NCBI RefSeq assembly: GCF_001544495.1
Contig: NZ_FCNZ02000027.1
Span: forward strand, 1 to 64,000
Length of the DNA stretch: 64,000 nucleotides
Direction of reading: 5' to 3'
From: Caballeronia telluris
Lineage (GTDB): Bacteria > Pseudomonadota > Gammaproteobacteria > Burkholderiales > Burkholderiaceae
In this document: positions 16,896-25,153 of the stretch, in pieces
Layout of the letters: every line of letters starts with the position of its first letter
Position numbering within the stretch: the first letter of the stretch is position 1
Notes under the pieces: generated by a model
Database searches by the model: none
Seen by the model: the letters and a program-made list of their open reading frames with translations, nothing else
What the model was told of the DNA's origin: nothing
Made by a program: the position numbers and the translations under genes

Positions 16896-17098
16896 TTAGT
16901 CGAGCGCGCGCATGTTCTCGCGCGCGGCTGCCACAGCCGCTTCGAACTGCCCGAGACCGTGCCAGCCGGTCGTCCAGCCGAGGCGCTTGCCCCGGTAGCT
17001 TCAGTCCACGCCCCGAACAAAACGATCGTCAGCTCGCCGTCCATAGACCGGACTCGCCGCATCGAAATATCCGGAGGCGACTTGCGCATGCCGAACAC
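16896..17098 (-). pseudogene. Small gene between grpE and dnaK, apparently frameshifted
   Basis: One frame opens at GTG 17098 (or ATG 17089) and reads sensibly through DGELTIVLFGAWTEA, after which its codons become irregular and arginine-rich before a stop near 16886. In the neighbouring frame the same DNA reads SYRGKRLGWTTGWHGLG then QFEAAVAAARENMRALD and stops at TAA 16896-16898; this stretch has strong GC-rich third positions and a natural composition, but there is no start codon and a TGA lies just upstream. Joining the two at about 17000 would give one continuous protein. A frameshift by mutation, sequencing error or programmed shift would explain this. I do not know the function. Confidence 0.42.
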
Positions 17099-17138
17099 CG
17101 GAAACGCGGTAGCGTTGGCCCCGACGTTCGCCGCTGCG

Positions 17139-17735
17139 CTATTTCGGCGCAGCGACGGTGACGAGCGCCGGGCGCAGCACGCGATCGGCGATCACATAGC
17201 CCTTTTGCAGCACGTTCACGATCGTGTTGGCTTCCTGTTCCGCCGGAACCATCGAAATGGCCTGGTGGCGATGCGGGTCGAATTTCTCGCCGACCGGGTT
17301 CAACGCGATCACACGGCCCTTTTCGAGCGCGCCGGTCAACTGGCGCAGCGTCAGTTCGACGCCTTCGCGCACCTTGGCGATATCGGTCGACGAATCCGCG
17401 AGGGCGGCTTCGAGACTATCGAGCACCGGCAGCAGGTTTTCCGCGAAATTTTCGATGGCGAACTTGTGCGCCTTCGACACGTCTTCCTGAGCCCGGCGGC
17501 GAACATTCTCCGTTTCGGCCTTGGCGCGCAGGAACTCTTCCTGGAGCGCGGCGACCTTCACCTGCGCTTCGGCGAGTTGCGCCTCGGTTTCGTTCGCCTG
17601 AGCGGCTTCCGGCGCCGCTTCCGCGGCCGGTGACGGCTGGGCGTTGTTGGCGCCGGTTGCGTCGGCGGACTGGCGCGCTGTGTCGTCGGCGGGCGTGGGG
17701 TTCTGGCTCGCTGGATTCTCTTGCGTGTTTTCCAT
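17139..17735 (-). CDS. grpE: Nucleotide exchange factor GrpE
   Basis: A 198-aa co-chaperone that releases ADP from DnaK. An Ala/Gln/Asn-rich disordered N-terminus (about residues 1-45) precedes a long coiled coil (LAEAQVKVAALQEEFLRAKAE), then NVRRRAQEDVSKAHKFAIENF and the C-terminal beta domain with NPVGEKFDPHRHQAISMVP. ATG 17735 gives MENTQENPAS; the in-frame extension to 17825 has no support. A sigma-32-like promoter is seen 130-160 nt upstream. It is the first gene of the grpE-dnaK-dnaJ group. Confidence 0.97.
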   Translation of the reverse strand: MENTQENPASQNPTPADDTARQSADATGANNAQPSPAAEAAPEAAQANETEAQLAEAQVKVAALQEEFLRAKAETENVRRRAQEDVSKAHKFAIENFAENLLPVLDSLEAALADSSTDIAKVREGVELTLRQLTGALEKGRVIALNPVGEKFDPHRHQAISMVPAEQEANTIVNVLQKGYVIADRVLRPALVTVAAPK

Positions 17736-17868
17736 GTCGCTGAATGTCTTGCTGAGGGTTGATTCGGATGCGAACCGCGGGATGAACGCCAACAGAAGCG
17801 GCCAACCCGCGTTGCAAAAATACAACTAGGGAAACGCGGACACCAATGCGTTCCCGCACCAGCGACTC

Positions 17869-17896
17869 ATCTAGGGCTCGTGCGGGCATTTTCAAG
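17869..17896 (-). promoter_or_regulatory. Sigma-32-like heat-shock promoter of grpE
   Basis: On the minus strand: -35 CTTGAA (17896-17891), a 14-nt spacer and -10 CCCTAGAT (17876-17869), close to the RpoH consensus CTTGAA-N13/14-CCCCATNT. The predicted start is about 125 nt before the grpE ATG. The rest of the 370-nt gap between grpE and the small gene at 18106 shows no other gene. Confidence 0.7.
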
Positions 17897-18105
17897 AGCC
17901 GCCGCGTGATTTTTCGACGTTTCGGGTGCGGCCGAAACACCCGGTAACAAGCAATTGAGGGCCTCCTGCAGATTCAGATTGAGCCCGTGGCGCCGGTCGC
18001 CTACACTTCGATTAGGCTCTCGTCGGCACAGGTTAACCCTAATCCTACGGAAGCATTTCAAACCGCTCAAGCCCTTGCCCGTTTCGCCCGCTCACCGGGG
18101 GTACC

Positions 18106-18267
18106 ATGAAACTGACCTTTGCTATTGCGGTGGTCGCCCTGGTACTGGTTGCGGGAACCACGACCATCTGCATGTCCGGCGCCGTCACGGCGCGCAATAC
18201 GGAATACGGCGGCATTCATGCCACTGTCGAGCAATATTTCAATCCGGACCTGAAAATTTGTCGATGA
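18106..18267 (+). CDS. Small exported or membrane-anchored protein, hypothetical
   Basis: A 53-codon frame beginning MKLTFAIAVVALVLVAG, a clear signal-anchor or signal peptide, then a 30-residue polar part (TARNTEYGGIHATVEQYF). A GGGG tract lies a few bases before the ATG at 18106. The sequence composition is that of a real small envelope protein, but I recognise no family. Its 3' end overlaps the 3' end of hslR on the other strand by 29 bp. Confidence 0.45.
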   Translation: MKLTFAIAVVALVLVAGTTTICMSGAVTARNTEYGGIHATVEQYFNPDLKICR

Positions 18268-18646
18268 TCCGGCGATCGCGCTTGGTCGGCCGGCCCTGAA
18301 GCTCGGCCGCCGGCTCGCGATACGTCTTGCGCCGCTCGGTTTCCGCCAACCGCTTCTCGCGGCCTTCCTGCGTTTCGGCGTAGAGCGTCTGCGCGACCGT
18401 GGCCGGTCCGCGCACGTCGCAGATTCCCAGCACTTCCACTTGCCAGACGATCCGTTCGATGTCGATCTCCACGAGGTCGCCGACGCGCACGTCCTTCGAC
18501 GGCTTCACGTTCGCCCCGCCTATCCTCACGCGGCCTTTCTCGACGGCGTCGCTTGCAAGCGAGCGCGTCTTGAAGAAGCGTGCCGCCCAAAGCCATTTGT
18601 CGATACGAAGACGCGCACCGGGTTCAGTCGAAATCGTGTGGTTCAT
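18239..18646 (-). CDS. hslR: S4-domain RNA-binding heat-shock protein, Hsp15 type
   Basis: A 135-aa protein with an N-terminal S4 domain: RLRIDKWLWAARFFKTRSLA, KGRVRIGGANVKPSKDV and GDLVEI. The Arg/Lys-rich tail (TERRKTYREP through PTKRDRRIIDKF) is as in Hsp15, which binds 50S subunits carrying stalled nascent chains and frees them for quality control. It is 16 nt downstream of hemH on the same strand and therefore probably co-transcribed with it. Confidence 0.88.
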   Translation of the reverse strand: MNHTISTEPGARLRIDKWLWAARFFKTRSLASDAVEKGRVRIGGANVKPSKDVRVGDLVEIDIERIVWQVEVLGICDVRGPATVAQTLYAETQEGREKRLAETERRKTYREPAAELQGRPTKRDRRIIDKFSGPD

Positions 18647-18662
18647 GAGAGTTCGGGTTCGG

Positions 18663-19730
18663 TCAGGCGACCGCGCTCAACGGCTGCACCGTCTGCACCG
18701 GCCAGCCCTGCAGATGTTGCGCGACGATCTCGCCGAGCGCCTTGATCCACGCCGGCGACGCGTTCAGGCACGGAATGCGGTGAAACGCCTTGCCGCCCGC
18801 TCGCAGGAATTCATCGCGCACCTCGATGCCGATTTCCTCGATCGTCTCCAGGCAATCGGCCGTGAAACCCGGGCAAAACACGTCCACGCGCTTCACGCCG
18901 CCCGCGCCCAGTTCGGCGAGTGTCGGCGCCGTGTACGGCTGCAGCCATTCCGCCCGGCCGAAGCGCGACTGGAACGTCACGCGGCATTCGACCGGCGTAA
19001 GCCCGAGCGCCGCCGCGAGCAGCGAGCCCGTCCGCTGGCACTGGTCGTGATAGGGATCGCCGAGATCCATTGTGCGCTTCGGGACGCCGTGAAAACTCAG
19101 CACGAGCTTGTCGCCGGCGGCGAAGTCGGGATGTCCGTGATGACGCCAGTAATCGCGCACTTGCTCGGCGAGCGCGCCGATATAGGCCGGATGGTCGGCG
19201 TACTGGCGGATCGTGCGGATTTCAGGCTGGTTGCGAACGCGTTTGAGCGCGTTGAAGGCGTCGTCGAAGGCGGTCGCGGTCGTCGAAGACGAATATTGCG
19301 GGTACATCGGCACGAGCAACACGCGCTCGGCGCCTTCCAGCTTGAGCTGATTGAGCATCGCGGGAATGCCCGGCGTGCCATAGCGCATCGCGTAATCGAC
19401 GATCACCTGGTAGTCGTTCGCCGCGAACAGGCGCCGCAACTGCTCGACCTGCCGCTCCGTGTACACCCGCAGCGGGGAGCCCTCCGGCAGCCACACCTGC
19501 GCATACTTCTTCGCCGACGCGCGCGAACGGAACGGCAGGATCGCGAGCCGCAAAATCAGTTGCCACACGATTTGCGGAATCTCGACGACGCGCGGATCGG
19601 ACAGGAACTGCGCGAGGTACTTGCGCACGGCGCGCGGCGTGGGCGCATCAGGCGTGCCGAGATTGATCAGCAGCACCGCGACCCGATGCGAGGCGGCGTG
19701 CTGCGAAGGCAACTCAAGATCGAAACGCAT
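18663..19730 (-). CDS. hemH: Ferrochelatase
   Basis: A 355-aa enzyme that inserts iron into protoporphyrin IX, the last step of haem synthesis, at the inner face of the membrane. VLLINLGTPDAPTPRAVRKY near the N-terminus, VPMYPQYSSSTT, LSFHGVPKRT with the metal-site His, and FCPGFTADCLETIEEI all match the family. It lies between hrcA and hslR, an order seen in other Burkholderiaceae. A TATAAT about 40 nt before the start suggests its own promoter. Confidence 0.97.
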   Translation of the reverse strand: MRFDLELPSQHAASHRVAVLLINLGTPDAPTPRAVRKYLAQFLSDPRVVEIPQIVWQLILRLAILPFRSRASAKKYAQVWLPEGSPLRVYTERQVEQLRRLFAANDYQVIVDYAMRYGTPGIPAMLNQLKLEGAERVLLVPMYPQYSSSTTATAFDDAFNALKRVRNQPEIRTIRQYADHPAYIGALAEQVRDYWRHHGHPDFAAGDKLVLSFHGVPKRTMDLGDPYHDQCQRTGSLLAAALGLTPVECRVTFQSRFGRAEWLQPYTAPTLAELGAGGVKRVDVFCPGFTADCLETIEEIGIEVRDEFLRAGGKAFHRIPCLNASPAWIKALGEIVAQHLQGWPVQTVQPLSAVA

Positions 19731-19771
19731 GAAGGAAGCGGCCGGATGAGCGACGTCGTGAAGTGAAGGCC

Positions 19772-19777
19772 ATTATA
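19772..19777 (-). promoter_or_regulatory. Consensus -10 (TATAAT) upstream of hemH
   Basis: TATAAT reads on the minus strand from 19777 to 19772, 41 nt before the hemH ATG. No clear -35 is visible. Confidence 0.4.
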
Positions 19778-19865
19778 GCGGCGCGGCTCGCGACGCAGCA
19801 TCGGCCGAACGGCCTAGTGGCGGCCGGCGCGGCGGCGGGGCAAGATCAACGTGGGCAACGCGCCG

Positions 19866-20882
19866 TCACTGCTGGCTGAGCGACATGGAGAGCAACCGCG
19901 CGGTGATGTCGACGATCGGGATCACGCGGTTGTAGGCCATGCGCGTCGGCCCGATCACCCCGAGCGTGCCGACGATCTTGCCGTTCACTTCGTACGGCGC
20001 GGTCACCACGCTCATTTCCTCGATCGGCACGAGATTCGACTCGCCGCCGATAAAAATCTGCACGCCTTGCGCGTGGCTCGATACGTCGAGCAATTGCAGG
20101 AGACTTGTCTTTTGGTCGAATACATCGAAAAGTTTGCGCAGCCGCGCCATGTCGGACGAAAGGTCCGCCACTTCCAGCAGGTTGCGTTCGCCGGAAATCA
20201 GGAGCGTGTCGCCGGGATCGGTTTCATCCGTGCTGGCGGCCACCGCTGCGTGCATCAGCGTGGTCATGTCGCCGCGCAACTGGTCGATTTCCTCGCGAAG
20301 TCGGCGGCGTACTTCGTCGAAGGAGAGACCGGCGAAGTGCGCGTTGATGTAATTCGACGCCTCGGTCAGTTGCGACGGCGAATAATCGCGCTGTGTCGCC
20401 ATGATGCGATTCTGGACGTCGCCTTCCGGCGTCACGATGATGAGCAGGATGCGCTTGTCCGACAGCCGCATGAACTCGATCTGCTTGAACATGTGGCTGC
20501 GCCGCGGGGTGAGAATCACGCCCGCGAACGACGAAAGATTCGAGAGCACGCTCGCCGCCGCCGCGACGATCTTCTGCGGCTCCTCGCCCTGCAGGCGCGT
20601 CTTGACGGCGGTGGTCATCGCCTCGTCTTCCGGCGCCTCGACCGTGAGCATGGTGTCGACGAAGACGCGATAGCCGCGCGGCGTCGGAATGCGCCCCGCC
20701 GAGGTATGCGGGCTTGCGACGAGCCCGAGCTCCTCGAGGTCCGACATGACGTTGCGGATCGTGGCCGGGCTGAGTTCAAGGCCGGAGTAGCGCGACAACG
20801 TGCGCGACCCCACCGGCTGACCTTCGGCGATGTAGCGCTCGATCAACGTCTTGAGGAGGGTTTGTGCACGTGGGTCTAGCAT
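19866..20882 (-). CDS. hrcA: Heat-inducible transcription repressor HrcA
   Basis: A 338-aa repressor. The N-terminal winged helix contains TLIERYIAEGQPVGSRTLSR and LSPATIRNVMSDLEELGL, followed by SPHTSAGRIPTPRGYRVFVD, which is diagnostic for HrcA. The rest is a GAF-like dimerisation domain. HrcA binds CIRCE (TTAGCACTC-N9-GAGTGCTAA) upstream of chaperone genes. No CIRCE is present before grpE, dnaK or hrcA in this window, so its targets (likely groES-groEL) lie elsewhere. Confidence 0.96.
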   Translation of the reverse strand: MLDPRAQTLLKTLIERYIAEGQPVGSRTLSRYSGLELSPATIRNVMSDLEELGLVASPHTSAGRIPTPRGYRVFVDTMLTVEAPEDEAMTTAVKTRLQGEEPQKIVAAAASVLSNLSSFAGVILTPRRSHMFKQIEFMRLSDKRILLIIVTPEGDVQNRIMATQRDYSPSQLTEASNYINAHFAGLSFDEVRRRLREEIDQLRGDMTTLMHAAVAASTDETDPGDTLLISGERNLLEVADLSSDMARLRKLFDVFDQKTSLLQLLDVSSHAQGVQIFIGGESNLVPIEEMSVVTAPYEVNGKIVGTLGVIGPTRMAYNRVIPIVDITARLLSMSLSQQ

Positions 20883-20888
20883 GGGGAA

Positions 20889-20894
20889 ATTTTA
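20889..20894 (-). promoter_or_regulatory. -10-like TAAAAT just before hrcA
   Basis: TAAAAT (20894-20889, minus strand) ends 6 nt before the hrcA ATG and there is no Shine-Dalgarno, so a leaderless mRNA is possible. Confidence 0.42.
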
Positions 20895-21056
20895 GCTCAA
20901 CGCGTCATCGTACGGCGAGCGCGCTGGCCCCTTCGCCGTGACGCACCCGAATTCAGGATGTGCTCCATTCTAGCCACAAACAATCCGGACGACGGACAAG
21001 CACGCGCGTGCTGAGAGCCGGGTTCGCCCACGGTTCTTTTCGACCTTCACCTATGG

Positions 21057-21062
21057 TGTAAT
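21057..21062 (+). promoter_or_regulatory. -10-like TGTAAT just before nadK
   Basis: TGTAAT ends 6 nt before the nadK ATG; TTCTTT at 21034-21039 is a weak -35 at 17 nt. No Shine-Dalgarno is visible. Confidence 0.4.
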
Positions 21063-21068
21063 GCCGGC

Positions 21069-21962
21069 ATGGAAATTGGCCAATTCAAGACCGTCGCGCT
21101 CGTGGGGCGCACCAATACACCCGGCATCGAAGAGCCGCTGGCTTCGCTCGCCTCGTTGATCGCGAGTCAGGGCTTCGAAGTCGTGTTCGAGGCGCAGACG
21201 GCCAAGGAAGTCGGCGTGAGCGGCTATCCCGCGCTTTCGACGGCGGAAATCGGCGCGCGCGCGAATGTCGCCGTGGTGCTCGGCGGCGACGGCACGATGC
21301 TCGGTCTCGGCCGGCAACTCGCGCCGTACAAGACGCCGCTCATCGGCGTGAATCACGGGCGGCTCGGTTTCATCACCGACATTTCCCTCGCGCAGATGCG
21401 CGACCTCGTTCCGCAGATGCTCGCCGGCTGTTTCGAGCGCGAGGAGCGCACCTTGCTCGAAGCGCGCATCGTCCGCGACGGCAAGCCGATCTACCACGCG
21501 CTCGCGTTCAACGACGTCGTCGTCAACCGGAGCGGCTTTTCGGGCATGGCGGAGCTGCGCGTCTCCGTGGACGGCCATTTCATGTATGACCAGCGTTCCG
21601 ACGGCCTGATCGTCGCAACGCCGACCGGCTCGACCGCCTACTCGCTTTCTGCCGCCGGACCGATCCTGCATCCCTCGTTGCAAGGCTTCCTGCTTGTGCC
21701 GATCGCGCCGCATTCGCTCTCCAACCGGCCGATCGTGCTGCCCGACGACTCGAAGGTCGATATCCAGATCATCGGCGGGCGCGACGTCAACGTGAACTTC
21801 GACATGCAGTCGTTCACCGCCGTCGAACTGAACGACACGATCGAAGTGCGCCGCTCGCGTCATACGGTGCCGGTGCTGCATCCGGTCGGCTACAGCTATT
21901 TCGCGACGCTGCGCAAGAAGCTGCACTGGAACGAGCATCCGTCGCAGGAAGACGCTTCTTAA
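21069..21962 (+). CDS. nadK: NAD kinase
   Basis: A 297-aa cytosolic kinase that makes NADP from NAD and ATP. GGDGTMLGLGR (the GGDGT catalytic motif, near residues 74-84), GRLGFITD, ALAFNDVVVNR (the NE/D motif variant) and TPTGSTAYSLSAAGP are all in place. Length is normal. It is divergent from hrcA and only 21 nt ahead of recN, a pairing that is widely conserved. Confidence 0.97.
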   Translation: MEIGQFKTVALVGRTNTPGIEEPLASLASLIASQGFEVVFEAQTAKEVGVSGYPALSTAEIGARANVAVVLGGDGTMLGLGRQLAPYKTPLIGVNHGRLGFITDISLAQMRDLVPQMLAGCFEREERTLLEARIVRDGKPIYHALAFNDVVVNRSGFSGMAELRVSVDGHFMYDQRSDGLIVATPTGSTAYSLSAAGPILHPSLQGFLLVPIAPHSLSNRPIVLPDDSKVDIQIIGGRDVNVNFDMQSFTAVELNDTIEVRRSRHTVPVLHPVGYSYFATLRKKLHWNEHPSQEDAS

Positions 21963-21983
21963 ACAGCATCCAAGCCTTCATCC

Positions 21984-23639
21984 ATGCTCCGTCATCTCTC
22001 GATTCGCGACTTCGTGATCGTCGCCGCGCTCGACCTCGAATTCGACAGCGGTTTCACGGTTTTTTCGGGTGAAACCGGCGCCGGCAAATCCATTCTGATC
22101 GACGCGCTCGCGCTCACGCTCGGCGCGCGCGGCGACGCGAGCGTCGTGCGCACCGGCGAAGCGCGCGCCGACATCACCGCCGAATTCTCGACGCACGAGG
22201 GCGTGTCGCACTGGCTCGAGGAGCACGCGCTCGTGGCGGACGAGTCGGACACCGTGATGCTGCGCCGGGTGGTCGATTCGAACGGCCGCTCGCGTGCATT
22301 CATCAACGGTACGCCGGCAACGCTCACGCAGTTGCGCGAAGTCGGCGAGATGCTCGTCGACATTCATGGGCAGCACGCGCACCAGTTGCTGATGCGCCCC
22401 GACGCGCAACGCGAACTCTTCGATACCCACGCGGGCCTCACGGAGACCACCGCTTCCGTGACACGCGCGTATCGCGCGTGGCGCGAGGCCGCGCAGGCAG
22501 TCGACGCCGCGCTGAGCCGCGACCGCGAGTTGCAACTGGAGCGCGAACGGCTCGCGTGGCACTTAAGCGAATTCGACAAGCTCGCGCCGCAGCCCGGCGA
22601 ATGGGAGGACGTGAGCGCGGAGCATCACCGGCTGTCGCATTCGGCGAGTCTCATCGACGGCGTGCAGGGCGCGCTCGACGCGCTATCCGAATCCGACGCG
22701 GCGATGATCACGCAACTCGCCGCGATCGTCTCGAAGCTGCGCGGTCTCGCCGACATCGATCCGGCGCTGTCGGACGTGCTCGCTTCGCTGGAACCGGCCG
22801 AGATCCAGTTGCAGGAAGCGTCGTATTCGCTCTCGCACTATGCGCAGCGGCTCGAACTCGACCCGGACCGGCTCGCGCAGGTCGAAAAGCGCATGGACCA
22901 GTTGCACTCGACCGCGCGCAAGTTCCGCCTGCAGCCGGAAACGCTGCCCGAGGAACACGAAGCGCGCCGCCAGCAACTGGCGCAGCTCGATGCCGCCGCC
23001 GACCTCGATGCGTTGCGCGCCACGGAGTCGAAAGCGAAGGACGCGTATCTCGCCGAGGCCAAGGTGCTGTCGAAGGCGCGCGCGAAGGCCGCGAAGGCGC
23101 TCGGCGCGGCGGTCACGGTCGGCATGCAGGAATTGTCGATGGCGGGCGGCCGCTTCGACGTCGCGCTCGTGCCGCTCGCCGAAGGCGGCGCGAACGGTCT
23201 CGAACAGATCGAATTCCGTGTCGCGGGCCATGCGGGCGTGGCGCTGCGGCCGCTCGCGAAGGTGGCGTCCGGCGGCGAACTGGCGCGCATCAGCCTCGCG
23301 CTCGCCGTGATCGCCAGCACCGCCAGTCCCACGCCGACGCTGATCTTCGACGAGGTCGATACCGGAATCGGCGGCGGTGTCGCGGAGGTCGTGGGACGGC
23401 TGCTGCATCAACTCGGGCGCGATCGTCAGGTGCTTTGCGTCACGCATTTGCCGCAGGTCGCGGCGCGCGGCGATCAGCACTTTCAGGTCGCGAAGGCAGG
23501 CGATTCGAACGGCGGGACCGTCAGCACGGTGACGGCGCTGGACAAGGCGAAGCGCGTCGAGGAAGTCGCGCGGATGCTCGGCGGGATCGAGATCACCGCG
23601 ACGACGAGAAAGCATGCGAAGGAGATGCTGGCGGCCTGA
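21984..23639 (+). CDS. recN: DNA repair protein RecN
   Basis: A 551-aa SMC-like ATPase that acts at double-strand breaks. The N-terminus LSIRDFVIVAALDLEF leads to Walker A GETGAGKSILIDAL; two coiled-coil arms (about residues 150-360) flank the middle; the C-terminal head has the ABC signature SGGELARISLALAV and Walker B TLIFDEVDTGIGG. In many bacteria it is LexA-controlled; I see no clear SOS box in the short nadK-recN gap. Confidence 0.97.
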   Translation: MLRHLSIRDFVIVAALDLEFDSGFTVFSGETGAGKSILIDALALTLGARGDASVVRTGEARADITAEFSTHEGVSHWLEEHALVADESDTVMLRRVVDSNGRSRAFINGTPATLTQLREVGEMLVDIHGQHAHQLLMRPDAQRELFDTHAGLTETTASVTRAYRAWREAAQAVDAALSRDRELQLERERLAWHLSEFDKLAPQPGEWEDVSAEHHRLSHSASLIDGVQGALDALSESDAAMITQLAAIVSKLRGLADIDPALSDVLASLEPAEIQLQEASYSLSHYAQRLELDPDRLAQVEKRMDQLHSTARKFRLQPETLPEEHEARRQQLAQLDAAADLDALRATESKAKDAYLAEAKVLSKARAKAAKALGAAVTVGMQELSMAGGRFDVALVPLAEGGANGLEQIEFRVAGHAGVALRPLAKVASGGELARISLALAVIASTASPTPTLIFDEVDTGIGGGVAEVVGRLLHQLGRDRQVLCVTHLPQVAARGDQHFQVAKAGDSNGGTVSTVTALDKAKRVEEVARMLGGIEITATTRKHAKEMLAA

Positions 23640-23736
23640 TGCGAGCGGGCGAGCGATGAACCCAGTGGATTCGCAGCCCCTCCCACCCCGATGCTCGGCA
23701 CCCCATCGAAAAACCGGCGCAACGAGGTCGAACCCG

Positions 23737-24132
23737 CTACGTCGGTTCGCACGAAAGCGTGTCGTGCTTCGCAAACACTTCCTTCGCGGCGAAGAGCCCG
23801 TTGAGAGCCGCCGGAAAGCCCGCGTACACCGCCATCTGCATGATGACCTCGACGATTTCCTCACGCGACACGCCTACGTTCAGCGCGCCCGTAATATGAA
23901 CCTTCAGTTGCGGCGCCGCGTTGCCGAGCGCGGTGAGCGCCGCCACGACGGCAAGCTCCCTCGCCTTCAGATCGAGACCCGGTCTCGAGTAGATATCGCC
24001 GAAGGGAAACTCGATCAATAACCGGGCAAAGTCCGGTGCGATATCGCTCAGGCTGGCAATGACCTGCTCGCCGGCATGTCCGTCGACTTCCTTGAGTTTC
24101 GCCCAGCCCCGTACATAACGCTCGTTGTCCAT
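23737..24132 (-). CDS. Carboxymuconolactone decarboxylase family protein
   Basis: A 131-aa helical protein of the CMD/AhpD-like fold. The segment DLKARELAVVAALTALGNAAPQL is the family core and EEIVEVIMQMAVYAGFPAALNG carries the conserved Glu and aromatic/Gly pattern of PcaC-like proteins. The CxxC pair of AhpD peroxidases is absent, so a redox role is unlikely. ATG 24132 is supported by AGGAGG 7 nt upstream (24141-24146); a start at 24162 has no such site. It is divergent from a LysR regulator that probably controls it. Substrate unknown; there are no other aromatic-degradation genes nearby. Confidence 0.85.
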   Translation of the reverse strand: MDNERYVRGWAKLKEVDGHAGEQVIASLSDIAPDFARLLIEFPFGDIYSRPGLDLKARELAVVAALTALGNAAPQLKVHITGALNVGVSREEIVEVIMQMAVYAGFPAALNGLFAAKEVFAKHDTLSCEPT

Positions 24133-24216
24133 TTCAATTCCTCCTGTTGAATTGAAGGACAATTTACGGCGGCCCGACTAGCTCGGCCAATACCATTTTC
24201 GTGATACTTTTTAGGT
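24133..24216. promoter_or_regulatory. Divergent control region of the CMD-like gene and its LysR regulator
   Basis: This 84-nt AT-richer gap holds ATACC (24190-24194) and GGTAT (24214-24218) as an inverted pair, the second overlapping the LysR start codon, consistent with autoregulation. The best Shine-Dalgarno in the area (AGGAGG) belongs to the CMD-like gene. Confidence 0.45.
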
Positions 24217-25131
24217 ATGAATACGTCCATCGACCTGCGGCAGTTCCGTTACTTTCTGGCGGTCAGCGAAGAACTGAATGTCGGCCGCGCCGCGCAGCGT
24301 CTGCACATGTCTCAACCGCCGCTGACCCGACAGATTCAGCAGTTGGAAGATTCGCTCGGCGTGGCGCTCTTTCGGCGAAGCAAGCGCGGCGTCTCGCTGA
24401 CGGAAGCGGGACTCGCATTCCTGCCCGAAGCGAGACGAACGCTTGCTCAGGCGGAAAAGGCGGTCGCGGCGGCGCAGGCCGCGCGCCGTTCCCAGGGCGG
24501 ACAGTTTTCCATCGGCTACACCACCGTATTCGACCGAAGTACGATTCCCGATGTCTCGGGCGCCCTGCAACTGGACTTTCCCGACTGGAAGATCGTCGTC
24601 AAAGGAAAGCATTCGATCCGTCTGGTGCAGGACCTCAGAAAAGGCGTCATGGATGCGGCCTTCATTGGGTTGCATACCGAGGCTCAAGGCTTGAACGTGG
24701 AGACGATCTTCGAGGAACCGCTGGTCATTGCCTTGCCCGCAGCACATCGACTCGCCAAGAAGCGCCGGCTCGACTTCGACGATCTGCGCGACGAGCCGCT
24801 GTTCTGGTTCGAGCGCCGCCTGAACCCGGGTTTCTATGATTACTGTCAGGCGTTCTTCAAGCGCGTCGGTTTCGAACCGACGACGATCGCCGAGCCAGCA
24901 GATCATCACATCCTGCTCGGGCTGATCGCGGAAGGACAGGGCATCGCGCTGGTCGCCGCGTCGCTGAAAAACGTGAGGCGCAAGGGCGTGACTTTCCGCG
25001 CCTTCACCGAGAAATCGCGCGGACTTTGTTCAGGCATCGCCGTCGCGTATTCGGAGCAGAACCGTTCGCCCGTCTTGCGCACGTTTCTGGAACTTGCCCG
25101 GCGTGGCGTCCGGCCCGTCGCAGCCGCCTGA
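24217..25131 (+). CDS. LysR-type transcriptional regulator
   Basis: A 304-aa regulator. Residues 1-65 are the winged helix: DLRQFRYFLAVSEELNVGRA then RLHMSQPPLTRQIQQLEDSL and FRRSKRGVSLTEAG. The remainder is a periplasmic-binding-like effector domain (FSIGYTTVFDRSTIPDV onwards). The CatM/BenM-like N-terminus and the divergent CMD-family neighbour suggest an aromatic or related carboxylic acid effector, but this is inference. It ends 23 nt from the convergent glnE. Confidence 0.9.
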   Translation: MNTSIDLRQFRYFLAVSEELNVGRAAQRLHMSQPPLTRQIQQLEDSLGVALFRRSKRGVSLTEAGLAFLPEARRTLAQAEKAVAAAQAARRSQGGQFSIGYTTVFDRSTIPDVSGALQLDFPDWKIVVKGKHSIRLVQDLRKGVMDAAFIGLHTEAQGLNVETIFEEPLVIALPAAHRLAKKRRLDFDDLRDEPLFWFERRLNPGFYDYCQAFFKRVGFEPTTIAEPADHHILLGLIAEGQGIALVAASLKNVRRKGVTFRAFTEKSRGLCSGIAVAYSEQNRSPVLRTFLELARRGVRPVAAA

Positions 25132-25153
25132 GCACGCTGCGCCGCCAGGCGAT

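Noticed and set aside
20999..21012. Palindrome AGCACGCGCGTGCT between hrcA and nadK as a CIRCE element
   Set aside because: It shares AGCAC/GTGCT with CIRCE but lacks the 9-nt spacer and the TT/AA ends.
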